This document shows positions 1-6,190 of a DNA stretch of 12,886 bases, piece after piece. Position 1 is the stretch's first letter, and every line of letters begins with the position of its first letter. The notes under the pieces were generated by a model that saw only the letters and a program-made list of their open reading frames with translations, searched no databases and was not told where the DNA came from. The stretch is from positions 1 to 12,886 of the forward strand of contig CAKKQI010000292.1 in NCBI GenBank assembly GCA_919901895.1, given 5' to 3'. Position numbers and translations under genes: made by a program. The stretch is from Candidatus Brocadiaceae bacterium (lineage in GTDB: Bacteria; Planctomycetota; MHYJ01; JACQXL01; CAKKQI01).

Positions 1-362
1 ACACCTACGGGCATAAACAGGGTGATATCATTCTCAAAGAAGCAGCCCAGTTGATGAACCAACGTCTGCGGAAAATAGACTCGCTCTGCCGTTACGGCGG
101 AGATGAGTTTACGATTATCTTGCCTGAAACCAACCTGGAAGGCGCCCAACAAAAATCACTCTCTCTTCAAGAACAGGTAAAAACCAGCCGGTTTACCAAC
201 CTGATTGACCGGAAAAAAACTTTTCATCTAAGCATCAGCGCCGGCGTCGCCTCAATCAGCGACGATATTACTACACCGGAAGAATTACTATTAAAAGCGG
301 ATAAAATGCTTTACCGCGCCAAGAAAAAAATCCGCGTTAACCCCGATGTCTATCGGAATTAA
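1..362 (+). CDS. Diguanylate cyclase, GGDEF domain (3' part only)
   Basis: This is the C-terminal part of a GGDEF domain, which joins two GTP molecules into the second messenger cyclic di-GMP. The reading frame is open from base 3 and begins TYGHKQGD, the usual block ahead of the active site, so the gene continues off the left edge. The signature YGGDEF is intact at visible residues 31-36. An RKID motif lies exactly five residues before GGDEF, matching the RxxD inhibitory site where cyclic di-GMP binds and shuts off the enzyme. The C-terminal block KADKMLYRAKK is also typical. An active, product-inhibited cyclase is therefore likely. The sensory N-terminus is missing, so the input signal and membrane location cannot be told. 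The gene has no visible link to its neighbours. Confidence 0.93.
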   Translation, partial: TYGHKQGDIILKEAAQLMNQRLRKIDSLCRYGGDEFTIILPETNLEGAQQKSLSLQEQVKTSRFTNLIDRKKTFHLSISAGVASISDDITTPEELLLKADKMLYRAKKKIRVNPDVYRN

Positions 363-422
363 TCCCGTAACGTTATGCAACCCCGTATCATATCAACGGG
401 ATTCGTTCTTGTCGGCACGGTT

Positions 423-458
423 GCTAATACAGCGACCGTCCGCTGCATTAGCGGATGG
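423..458. repeat. Overlapping palindromes with two alternative stems
   Basis: Two strong hairpins share sequence. The arms 423-434 and 441-452 match over 11 of 12 positions around a 6-base loop. The arms 436-444 and 450-458 form a 9-pair stem with one G-T pair around GCATT. They cannot form together. No T-run follows, so this is not a standard intrinsic terminator. A weaker hairpin, CCCGT/ACGGG, sits at 382-400. The element fills the spacer between the GGDEF gene and hicB. It could be a mobile palindromic repeat or an RNA structure. Confidence 0.6.
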
Positions 459-502
459 GATTGCCTGTTACGTACTGGTAATTATACGGGTAATTAAAAA
501 CC

Positions 503-530
503 TTGACAGATATTATAAATAATATATTAT
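503..530 (+). promoter_or_regulatory. hicBA promoter with possible operator
   Basis: A consensus TTGACA box at 503-508 is followed after 16 bases by TATTAT at 525-530. The start codon at 538 lies eight bases past the -10 box, so transcription would begin at or next to the ATG. The 10-mer ATATTATAAA occurs twice, at 510-519 and 524-533, and overlaps the -10 box. That is a plausible site for autorepression by the HicB antitoxin. The operator role is inference. Confidence 0.6.
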
Positions 531-537
531 AAAATAT

Positions 538-756
538 ATGCATATGCGTTATCAGATTTATCTACGGCCTGAACCGGAAGGCGGTTTTACGGTAATCGTG
601 CCGGCATTACCCGGTTGCATTACCTGGGGTAAGAATCTTGCCGAGGCAAAGAAGATGGCAATTGATGCTATTAAAGGGTATCTTCACAGCCTGAAAAAAC
701 ACGGTGACACTATTCCGCAGGATAATGAAACACTGTTGACCGCGGTGGAGATTTAA
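538..756 (+). CDS. hicB: HicB-family antitoxin
   Basis: This is a 72-residue HicB-like antitoxin. The fold signature runs YQIYLRPEPEGGFTVIVPALPGC at about residues 5-27 (an RNase H-like partial fold), followed by an amphipathic helix rich in AEAKKMAIDAIKGYL. In this family HicB binds and neutralises the HicA mRNA interferase and usually represses its own promoter. The protein is short, and no separate C-terminal DNA-binding domain is evident, so any repression would have to come from the complex or the short ends. Translation may begin at ATG 538 or at ATG 544 (MRYQ). Neither has a ribosome binding site, in keeping with a leaderless transcript. The toxin gene begins six bases after the stop codon. 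Confidence 0.9.
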   Translation: MHMRYQIYLRPEPEGGFTVIVPALPGCITWGKNLAEAKKMAIDAIKGYLHSLKKHGDTIPQDNETLLTAVEI

Positions 757-761
757 AACCT

Positions 762-968
762 GTGACTAAACTGCCTGTCCTAACATCCCGTAAAGTTATC
801 CGGTTATTAATGGATAACGGATTTGCCCCTGATCACCAAACCGGGTCTCATTTGATTCTCTATCATCCGGTAAGTAAACGCCTCGTTGTTGTTCCTGTTC
901 ATTCACGTGATATCCCTAAAGACACATTAAAAAGTATCTTGCGTAGTGCCGGAATTGAATATCGCTGA
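762..968 (+). CDS. hicA: HicA-family mRNA interferase toxin
   Basis: This 68-residue HicA-type toxin has a double-stranded RNA-binding fold and in this family cleaves mRNA to halt growth. The diagnostic TGSHLILYHP block holds the catalytic histidine at residue 30. The C-terminal VPVHSRDIPKDTLKSILRSAGI is the classic HicA ending. The start is GTG, with GGAG about 11 bases upstream inside the hicB end, so the two genes are probably translated from one message. The antitoxin-first order is one of the known arrangements. All expected residues are present, so the toxin should be active. The end of the gene abuts a truncated GIY-YIG gene on the other strand, which suggests that the pair arrived by insertion. 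Confidence 0.92.
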   Translation: MTKLPVLTSRKVIRLLMDNGFAPDHQTGSHLILYHPVSKRLVVVPVHSRDIPKDTLKSILRSAGIEYR

Positions 969-969
969 T

Positions 970-1093
970 AAACCACTCTTGATAATTTGTTATTATGTTC
1001 CCAAATTCGCTTAGACAAATTCTCGGTCATCCCTATGTATAAACTTTTATCTGTCTCACTTCTGATTATATAAACATAATATTTTTTATCCAT
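970..1093 (-). pseudogene. GIY-YIG endonuclease remnant
   Basis: The first ~38 residues match the small GIY-YIG (UvrC-like, YhbQ/URI-type) nucleases: YYVYIIRS, LYIGMTENL, and KRIWEHN with the conserved catalytic arginine. A normal member is about 80-100 residues and continues past EHN with a lysine-rich stretch and a metal-binding glutamate. Here the similarity stops at about base 975, and the open frame simply runs antisense through the hicA 3' end to 899. The product would lack the second half of the domain and the metal ligand, so I call it a truncated, inactive relic. The loss probably happened when hicBA was joined here. Confidence 0.72.
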
Positions 1094-1108
1094 CGCACTC
1101 CAGTTTAT

Positions 1109-1173
1109 CCGCCGAAGCTTTAGCGTAGGCGGGCAATCCCTTTTTCATCCCTCCTTCGCTCCGCTCTGGAGGG
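1109..1173. repeat. Pair of GC-rich palindromes
   Basis: Bases 1109-1132 form an imperfect hairpin with CCGCC/GGCGG ends. Bases 1149-1173 form CCCTCC/GGAGGG around a 13-base loop. They lie between the GIY-YIG remnant and the broken Cas6-like gene, with the second palindrome starting about ten bases past the premature stop of the latter. They look like the debris or ends of an inserted element. Confidence 0.6.
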
Positions 1174-1182
1174 CAGGCAGGT

Positions 1183-1371
1183 CTAAATTCGTTCGCATTT
1201 ATCTTTGAGGATACATTCTGAACAGGTTTTATTCCGAACTGAACAAACTACTTTCTTGAAGGCATAACCGAATCCACCGCGGAAAGTAGCGCCTTTGTAT
1301 CCCGGCAAAATAATTTCATTTTCAGGAGTAATCCGAAATGTATAATGAGCAACATTAAAGTTTGTTAACAT
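1183..1371 (-). pseudogene. Cas6-like CRISPR endoribonuclease, N-terminal fragment
   Basis: The 62-residue frame matches the N-terminus of the larger RAMP-type Cas6 family, which cuts precursor CRISPR RNA. It has AHYTFRI, then LPGYKGATFRGGFGYAFKK, then a four-cysteine cluster C-x6-C-x2-C-x5-C (VCSVRNKTCSEC...KC). Family members are some 250-300 residues long. Here the frame stops right after the last cysteine, at a block of palindromes and the GIY-YIG remnant, so most of the protein, including the catalytic and RNA-binding parts, is gone. The start codon is only 12 bases after the upstream peptidase stop, so it is probably still transcribed. No repeat-spacer array or other cas gene was seen in the window. 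The family assignment rests on motif recognition alone. Confidence 0.68.
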
Positions 1372-1383
1372 CTTGTAAATTAA

Positions 1384-2724
1384 TCAATGGGCTGGTTCTA
1401 GGACGGAAATCGCGTGGTATTTTTCGTCCAGATGCGTTTCCATCCTTTTATTGATTTCTTTAGCCGAAACATCTTTTAAATATTTTATTAATTCAAAAAC
1501 AGCCACTCGGTTAAAATAACAGCCGGAAAATAAACCGGTTATGCTTTCCGGACTGTCAAAGGCGTGGACATAATGTCCAACCACCTTGCGTTTAATCCGG
1601 AGAAGATCTCTTTTTTTCAAACCGTCTTTCCGATTTTTTTTAAGGCCTCCTAGAATTCGTTCGTGCAACTTAAGGGGCTGGTCTGTTTCACCTCCCATAA
1701 TCGTTACGCCATAAGTTTGATGTCCGGAATAGGAAAAGTTGAAGTGGTCATCCACCAATCCTTCTTCATACAATCGGTTATAAAGATGAGACCCCGATCC
1801 GAGTAAAAGGTCAAGCATTATACCGGTGGTGATATTCTGTTGGACCAGCGACAACCCTTCCAGTCCGGTATTGAATTCTTTGTAACCAATTAAAATCTGA
1901 GGGCGAGCCACCGGTATTTTAAGCCGGCTGGAAAATTGCTTAATCGCAGCCGGCTCGCTGATTGTTTTTCTTTTGATCACTACAGGAGGAAGAATCGTTT
2001 TATGTTTTTCTTTTTGCCCGGAACCCATCGGATTAAACAATGATTTTGTCTCCGGCTGTTCAAAATAGTTATTCAATTCCGCCTGAACGATAGAAAAATC
2101 AACGTCGCCGGCAATCACTCCCACCATATTAGCCGGATGATAAAATGTGCCGTAGCACTGCCGGAGGATGGCCGGTGTAATTTGTTTAATACTGTCAACC
2201 GTCCCGCCGATATCCACCCGGATCGGGTGGTTTTGATACAGGTTTTCCATGAGCGTCCGCATCATTTTAGATTCGGGCATATCATCATACATTTTCAGTT
2301 CCTGTTCAATGATTAATTTTTCCCGCGCCACGTTTTCCTCGGTAAAATACGGGTCAAAAACCAATTGCAGGAGCGTCTTGACGTTTTCGCGGAAATTATC
2401 GGCGCAGGTAAAAAAATAAGCGGTGCTGGTATGTCCGGTGGAGGCGTTATAAGAAGCCCCGCTTCGGGCAAACCGTTCGCTGATATCATAATCTTTTTTC
2501 TTAAAAAGTTCATGTTCCAGGAAATGCGCCACGCCGGCCGGTACCTTAATAAAATTCTGCTCGCCGGACGGCATAAATTCCAGGTCAATAGAACCGTAGT
2601 CCGTCACCAGAATAAACATCTTTTTGTGGAATTGCCTTTTAGGGATAAAAAATAAAGGCAGTCCACAATCCAGCCGGGTGTAACAATAAGTCTCTTTTAA
2701 TAATTTACTGGTTTCTTTTTGCAT
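1384..2724 (-). CDS. M16 family zinc peptidase (YmfH-like)
   Basis: This is a 446-residue M16 (pitrilysin/processing peptidase) protein of the YmfH-like bacterial branch. The inverted zinc motif HFLEH is at residues 67-71, and the third ligand glutamate lies in IIEQELKMYDD (E142 most likely). Flanking blocks such as VTDYGSIDLEF, GVAHFLEHELF and NASTGHTSTAYFF are characteristic. The C-terminal inactive half is present, and the length fits the family. No signal peptide is evident, so it should be cytoplasmic. I chose the ATG giving MQKETSKLL because the longer frame upstream is only translated repeat sequence. No clear ribosome binding site precedes it. It follows the corrinoid activator by 16 bases, probably as a passenger on the same transcript. 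Homologues often come as a pair with a second M16 protein, and none is seen here. Confidence 0.9.
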   Translation of the reverse strand: MQKETSKLLKETYCYTRLDCGLPLFFIPKRQFHKKMFILVTDYGSIDLEFMPSGEQNFIKVPAGVAHFLEHELFKKKDYDISERFARSGASYNASTGHTSTAYFFTCADNFRENVKTLLQLVFDPYFTEENVAREKLIIEQELKMYDDMPESKMMRTLMENLYQNHPIRVDIGGTVDSIKQITPAILRQCYGTFYHPANMVGVIAGDVDFSIVQAELNNYFEQPETKSLFNPMGSGQKEKHKTILPPVVIKRKTISEPAAIKQFSSRLKIPVARPQILIGYKEFNTGLEGLSLVQQNITTGIMLDLLLGSGSHLYNRLYEEGLVDDHFNFSYSGHQTYGVTIMGGETDQPLKLHERILGGLKKNRKDGLKKRDLLRIKRKVVGHYVHAFDSPESITGLFSGCYFNRVAVFELIKYLKDVSAKEINKRMETHLDEKYHAISVLEPAH

Positions 2725-2740
2725 AAAGATTTTTATTATT

Positions 2741-4483
2741 TCAAGATTTCGTGTTTCGGGGTTTCGATCTTGTCCCGCTCCCCGAGGGACATCGGGGGGG
2801 GCGGGGTTTGAAATACATCGCCTCAGCAAACTCGTCCTGAAACATCTTATGTTGCGACAGGTTAAGACATCCGGTCGTTCGGGCTATTTTTTCCGCATCA
2901 GCCCTGGCCTCCCGGGAAATTAAAGCCAGTTTCGCACCGGTCAAAGCGGCGTTGCCTACAAAAACAACCCGCTCTAACGAAATATCGGGAATTAAACCAA
3001 TCGCCTGCGCATTTTTTTTGTCCAGGTAATTACCGAAAGTCCCGGCAATAAATATCCGTTCAAGATCACCCGTTGCTACGCCCGCTTCTTTTCGCAAAAG
3101 CGTTATTCCGGCCGCGATGGCTCCTTTAGCCAGCTGTAACTCCCGGATATCCGACTGGGTAATTTTTAAAATACGATTCTTGTTCCGAAAAAAACAAAAA
3201 GCGGGTGGCCGGCCCCGATATGATCGGGACTGGCCGTTTGAAATCAGTGATTGTAATAAATAAGCCGGTAATTTTTTCGGTGACGATAATTCATCCTTTG
3301 AACGCATCAGGCCGGTCTCGTTAATTATTTCCAATTTTAATAACTCGGCCAGGATATCAATTAACCCCGAACCGCAAATACCGGCCGGCGGGGTATCAGC
3401 TATTGTTTTAAAAATAATTTTCCGTTCGGTTAAACGAACCGATTCAATCGCGCCGGAAACGGCCCTCATTCCGCAGTTAATACGGACACCTTCAAAGGCC
3501 GGTCCGGCGGCGGTGGAAGTAGCGACTAAACCTTTCTTAGAACCAAGGACTATTTCTCCATTGGTCCCGATATCAATGGCCAGGTTAATTTTTGACTGCC
3601 GGTGTAAATCCAGAGCCAGGATTAAACCGACGGCATCCCCGCCGACAAACCCGGCAATGTGCGGAAATATATAGGTATTGGCGTCCGGGTTAACGTTTAT
3701 TTTTAATTCGCTGGCTTTAGTATTAACCGCCCCCTGATAAGCCGGCTCAAAAGGCAAGACGGCCAGAGTGTCCACTTTTACCCCAAGAAGTAAATGTTGC
3801 ATCACCGTATTACCGACCACGGCAACATCGTTAATCTTAGCCGGTTTGATTGATGTTTTTTGAATTAACTGACTGCTGATTTTATTTATCACCGCAATGA
3901 TTTTTTGCTGGAGTTCAGCCAAACCATCTTTCTGGGTGACAGCATAATTTATCCGGGAAATTACATCAGAACCGTAAACAGATTGCGTATTGGTTTCTGC
4001 GGCTGCAGCAATTTCCGCACCGTTAGTTAAATCAATTAAACTGCCGGCCACGGTCGTAGTTCCGATATCCAAAGCCAGGCCATAATTAGCCGCCTGTTCC
4101 GTGATGTAACATCCGGGGGCTGATTTTTTAACAGCCGGATGAAACTGATCTAATGAAGAAGGGATAAAACTAATGGTGTTTTTTTGCGCCACCGAGCCCT
4201 GGCCTGAAGTAATAATAACCATATTCTGCTTGACTCTGGTCCGGCAGGCCAGCCGAATATTATTTTTTAACTCTTCCTTTGAAAGTAATTTTTTCTCAAC
4301 CTGATTCGGCGTGGTGAGTCCATTTTTTATTTCTACTTTGCATTTACCGCATTGCCCCTGGCCGCCGCAGGCGAAATCAATCAAAATACTGTGCTGGGCG
4401 GCGATTTCTTTCAAACTTGAACCGACTGGAACCGAAAGGGTGATATTTTGGGGATAAAATGTTATTTTAACGGATGATTTCAT
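2741..4483 (-). CDS. Reductive activator of corrinoid proteins (2Fe-2S + ASKHA)
   Basis: This 580-residue protein is of the RACo/RamA-like activator type (DUF4445-containing). Such proteins use ATP and an iron-sulfur centre to re-reduce Co(II) corrinoid to active Co(I). Residues ~3-90 form a plant-type [2Fe-2S] ferredoxin domain with ligands C39, C45, C48 (CGGQGQCGKC) and C80 (LAC). The ASKHA part shows phosphate-binding blocks LALDIGTTTVAG (~136), LAIDIGTNGEIV (~301) and IFIAGTFGNYL (~477). The chosen ATG overlaps the methyltransferase stop as ATGA, giving translational coupling. Two oddities stand out. An in-frame palindrome adds about nine residues near 418-426. The last ~22 residues after EAMYF are translated repeat, so the ancestral protein probably ended near residue 558. 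The substrate is presumably the corrinoid protein encoded at 6191-6826. Confidence 0.92.
   Translation of the reverse strand: MKSSVKITFYPQNITLSVPVGSSLKEIAAQHSILIDFACGGQGQCGKCKVEIKNGLTTPNQVEKKLLSKEELKNNIRLACRTRVKQNMVIITSGQGSVAQKNTISFIPSSLDQFHPAVKKSAPGCYITEQAANYGLALDIGTTTVAGSLIDLTNGAEIAAAAETNTQSVYGSDVISRINYAVTQKDGLAELQQKIIAVINKISSQLIQKTSIKPAKINDVAVVGNTVMQHLLLGVKVDTLAVLPFEPAYQGAVNTKASELKINVNPDANTYIFPHIAGFVGGDAVGLILALDLHRQSKINLAIDIGTNGEIVLGSKKGLVATSTAAGPAFEGVRINCGMRAVSGAIESVRLTERKIIFKTIADTPPAGICGSGLIDILAELLKLEIINETGLMRSKDELSSPKKLPAYLLQSLISNGQSRSYRGRPPAFCFFRNKNRILKITQSDIRELQLAKGAIAAGITLLRKEAGVATGDLERIFIAGTFGNYLDKKNAQAIGLIPDISLERVVFVGNAALTGAKLALISREARADAEKIARTTGCLNLSQHKMFQDEFAEAMYFKPRPPRCPSGSGTRSKPRNTKS
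2774..2805. repeat. Palindrome at the 3' end of the activator gene
   Basis: Nested inverted repeats CCCGC/GCGGG and CCCCGA/TCGGGG surround a 6-base loop. The element lies inside the last codons of the activator reading frame. Beside it, at about 2735-2765, is a short degenerate run of GAAAyyCCGAAA-type repeats on the minus strand. Together these encode the atypical C-terminal tail of the activator. Confidence 0.65.
3207..3235. repeat. In-frame palindrome inside the activator gene
   Basis: The arms CCCGAT (3214-3219) and ATCGGG (3223-3228) flank a 3-base loop, with GGCC at both outer ends. It encodes SRSYRGRPP in the activator, in a stretch that precedes the conserved ILKITQSDIRE block. Its composition is like the intergenic palindromes rather than the surrounding coding sequence. 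It looks like a small palindromic insert that kept the frame. Confidence 0.55.
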
Positions 4484-5277
4484 AGTTGGCTTTCGCGGTA
4501 TGCTTTGATATAATTCAAGCAATATTCATCTTTATTTAACAACGCTTCAGCCGCTCGGACCGCGCCCATAATATTCTTATCCGTCGGGTCAATAATCGCC
4601 GCATCAAGACCATAACCAAAACACATTGCTATAAAAATTGCATTTAATAAACTACGGTTAGGTAACCCGAAGGAAACATTGCTCAAACCACAAATCGTTT
4701 GCGCTTTTGGTAAAGTCTTAATTAGTCTTAATGACTCTAGAAATTCTATGACCTGTTGCGGTTCACTCGCCACCGGTTGCACCAGCGGGTCAATATAAAG
4801 ATTACTCAGCGGAATTTTATAATCACCGGTAATTTGTTGTAAGTTTTGGGCGATGGTGAATCTTTCCAGGGCGGTTCGGGGAATACCCTGTTCGTTCATT
4901 GTCAGGGCAATCACTCCGGCATTGTATTTTTTCACCAGCGGCAGTATTTTTTCAAAACGTTCTTTTTCGGCCGTGATGGAATTCACCATCGCCTGTTCCT
5001 GATGTCCCGCTGAAAGACGTGATAATCCGGCTTCAATCGCCTCCGGATTGGGGCTGTCAATCACCAGCGGCACCTGAACTTTTTCCTGAATAATTTTTAC
5101 GAGCCAGTCCATCGCGGCCGGTTCGTTTTTAACGGTCCCGCAATTAACATCCAGCATTTGGGCGCCGCCGGCCACCTGCTCCTGAGCCAGTTTTTGGAGG
5201 TAAGCCGCATCTTGCCCGGCAATCGCCCGGCTGATTTTCGGATGGCTGGAATTAATTTTTTCACCGATGATTAACAT
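4480..5277 (-). CDS. Methyltetrahydrofolate:corrinoid methyltransferase-like protein
   Basis: This 265-residue TIM-barrel protein of the pterin-binding (DHPS-like) family is close in length and motifs to AcsE/MeTr and to the second methyltransferase of O-demethylase systems. It would move a methyl group between a corrinoid protein and tetrahydrofolate. Recognisable blocks are MLIIGEKINSS, MLDVNCG (~41-47), VIDSPNPEA (D74), MVNS (N99), ALTMNEQGIP, LYIDPLVQPV (D163) and TICGLSNVSFG (N200). By motif, D74, N99, D163 and N200 correspond to the pterin-contacting residues of AcsE. I prefer the ATG at 5277, with GGAG just upstream, over the TTG three codons earlier. It lies 16 bases after the toxin stop and overlaps the activator start by four bases. 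No carbonyl branch genes of the acetyl-CoA pathway are in view, so direction is open. Confidence 0.9.
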   Translation of the reverse strand: MLIIGEKINSSHPKISRAIAGQDAAYLQKLAQEQVAGGAQMLDVNCGTVKNEPAAMDWLVKIIQEKVQVPLVIDSPNPEAIEAGLSRLSAGHQEQAMVNSITAEKERFEKILPLVKKYNAGVIALTMNEQGIPRTALERFTIAQNLQQITGDYKIPLSNLYIDPLVQPVASEPQQVIEFLESLRLIKTLPKAQTICGLSNVSFGLPNRSLLNAIFIAMCFGYGLDAAIIDPTDKNIMGAVRAAEALLNKDEYCLNYIKAYRESQL

Positions 5278-5293
5278 AGTCTCCAATATTTTT

Positions 5294-5572
5294 TTAAATT
5301 ATTTTAAGAAAACGTCTGATATCATTATGAGTCCCGGTTAATACGAAAGTAACGGTCTCTTTCTCCAGCATAAAAATTATGCGGATATCCAACCCGGCTC
5401 TGATTTCCCAATAAGATCGACGCAGTTTTTTCAAACCCAATCCAGGTGGTCTTAGACCGGTATCATAAAAATCAAGCAAACTCTCTACGGCCGCCTGGGC
5501 CTGTTTTTGCTTTTCTCCGGATAACTCCTTAAAACTTCTATTGAAAGAAGAAAGATATCGGAATTTTATCAT
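5294..5572 (-). CDS. RelE/ParE-family toxin
   Basis: This 92-residue protein has the RelE/ParE superfamily layout: an N-terminal strand IKFRYLSSF, two helices, then KLRRSYWEIRAGLDIRIIF (residues ~49-67) and the C-terminal strand FVLTGTHNDIRRFLK. The WEIRAGLDIRIIF stretch and the late histidine (H82) are typical of ribosome-dependent mRNA interferases, although ParE-type gyrase poisons share the fold. The start overlaps the antitoxin stop as ATGA, the usual coupled arrangement. Family knowledge suggests growth arrest when the antitoxin is degraded. The target cannot be decided from sequence alone. It is unusual that the methyltransferase gene follows after only 16 bases in the same direction. 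Confidence 0.9.
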   Translation of the reverse strand: MIKFRYLSSFNRSFKELSGEKQKQAQAAVESLLDFYDTGLRPPGLGLKKLRRSYWEIRAGLDIRIIFMLEKETVTFVLTGTHNDIRRFLKII

Positions 5573-5838
5573 TTCAATTCCTTCAAATGCTTTTTAGCGG
5601 CGCCGGCATCACTATATTCGGTAAGTTTTTTTTCTTTAACCTGGGCCGTTACCAGCTGCTCCAGTTTTTCCCACTCTTTTTCAGAAAACTCTTCATTTTC
5701 CGTCAATTTTGAAATTATAATTTTGTTCTGCTTGGTGGAAAGTTCCACGTAATCATTCGGATGAATATTTAACGCCTGTAGAATCCTGACCGGAAGAGTG
5801 ATTTGATTCCGCGCCCCCACCTGTTTTAAAACTTTCAT
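5569..5838 (-). CDS. AbrB/SpoVT-family antitoxin
   Basis: This is an 89-residue antitoxin. Residues ~3-46 form a SpoVT/AbrB swapped-hairpin DNA-binding domain (GARNQITLPVRILQALNIHPNDYVEL). The charged tail (~50-89, EEFSEKEWEKLEQ...) is the expected toxin-wrapping region. The ribosome binding site GGAGG lies seven bases before the ATG, with a consensus -35 box about 75 bases upstream. Such antitoxins repress their own promoter with the toxin as co-repressor. The inverted pair ATTCCG/CGGAAT, which brackets the -10 region, is a candidate operator. Because no other promoter is visible before the methyltransferase and activator genes, this antitoxin may also set their expression. Confidence 0.9.
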   Translation of the reverse strand: MKVLKQVGARNQITLPVRILQALNIHPNDYVELSTKQNKIIISKLTENEEFSEKEWEKLEQLVTAQVKEKKLTEYSDAGAAKKHLKELK

Positions 5839-5887
5839 ATGTTTTCCTCCATTCCTAATATTCCGTAATACTTATTTTCCTACTTAC

Positions 5888-5915
5888 CGTATATCATATT
5901 TTCGGAATTTGTCAA
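5888..5915 (-). promoter_or_regulatory. Promoter of the AbrB/RelE operon
   Basis: On the minus strand, TTGACA (5915-5910) is followed after 16 bases by TATACG (5893-5888), a weak -10 box. The -35 box overlaps the tail of the terminator that ends the upstream corrinoid gene, so one unit stops exactly where the next begins. The -35 is convincing and the -10 less so. Confidence 0.55.
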
Positions 5916-5937
5916 GAAAAATCTGCCCTTCGGGCAG
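5912..5937 (-). terminator. Intrinsic terminator after the corrinoid protein gene
   Basis: On the minus strand, a 6-pair stem CTGCCC/GGGCAG with a GAA loop is followed by ATTTTTCTT. This hairpin is nested in a larger perfect 16-base inverted repeat (5912-5927 and 5946-5961). Because of this, the plus strand also carries a stem ending in ATTTTTCTT, and the element could work in both directions. Confidence 0.75.
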
Positions 5938-5959
5938 AGGCTTAAGGCAGATTTTTCTT

Positions 5960-6092
5960 GATCCTGCCTCCGCCTCGGCGGGGGCAGGATCTAATTGGTG
6001 AACCATCACCATCCTGCTCCGCCTTAGGCGGACTACGTGGGGCAGGATTAGGTAACCTGATATCAGCCAAAGGACTGATTAGTCCTACGGCT
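5960..6092. repeat. Cluster of stacked palindromic repeats
   Basis: In a 350-base gap without genes (5839-6190), four inverted repeats follow one another. Bases 5960-5991 pair GATCCTGCC with GGCAGGATC around CCGCC/GGCGG. Bases 5996-6011 pair TGGTGA with TCACCA. Bases 6011-6048 pair ATCCTGC with GCAGGAT around TCCGCC/GGCGGA. Bases 6065-6092 pair AGCC..AGGACT with AGTCCT..GGCT. The first and third are clearly related copies. The rest of the gap, 6093-6190, shows nothing I can name. A 60-codon open frame across the cluster is repeat-derived and not called. Confidence 0.75.
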
Positions 6093-6190
6093 AATAATTT
6101 CCTATGCTCTCAAGAAGCAAATCAGAAGATTTATCTATAATGACAGATGCGGTGGTTTTAGTTCGTAAATTGACACTAGACTCAACTTGT

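Noticed and set aside
1174..1383. CRISPR array near the Cas6-like fragment
   Set aside because: No regularly spaced direct repeats with unique spacers occur here or elsewhere in the window.
5958..6140. 60-codon plus-strand open frame
   Set aside because: It runs through the palindrome cluster, its proline/glycine/arginine-rich translation mirrors the repeats, and it has no ribosome binding site or recognisable domain.
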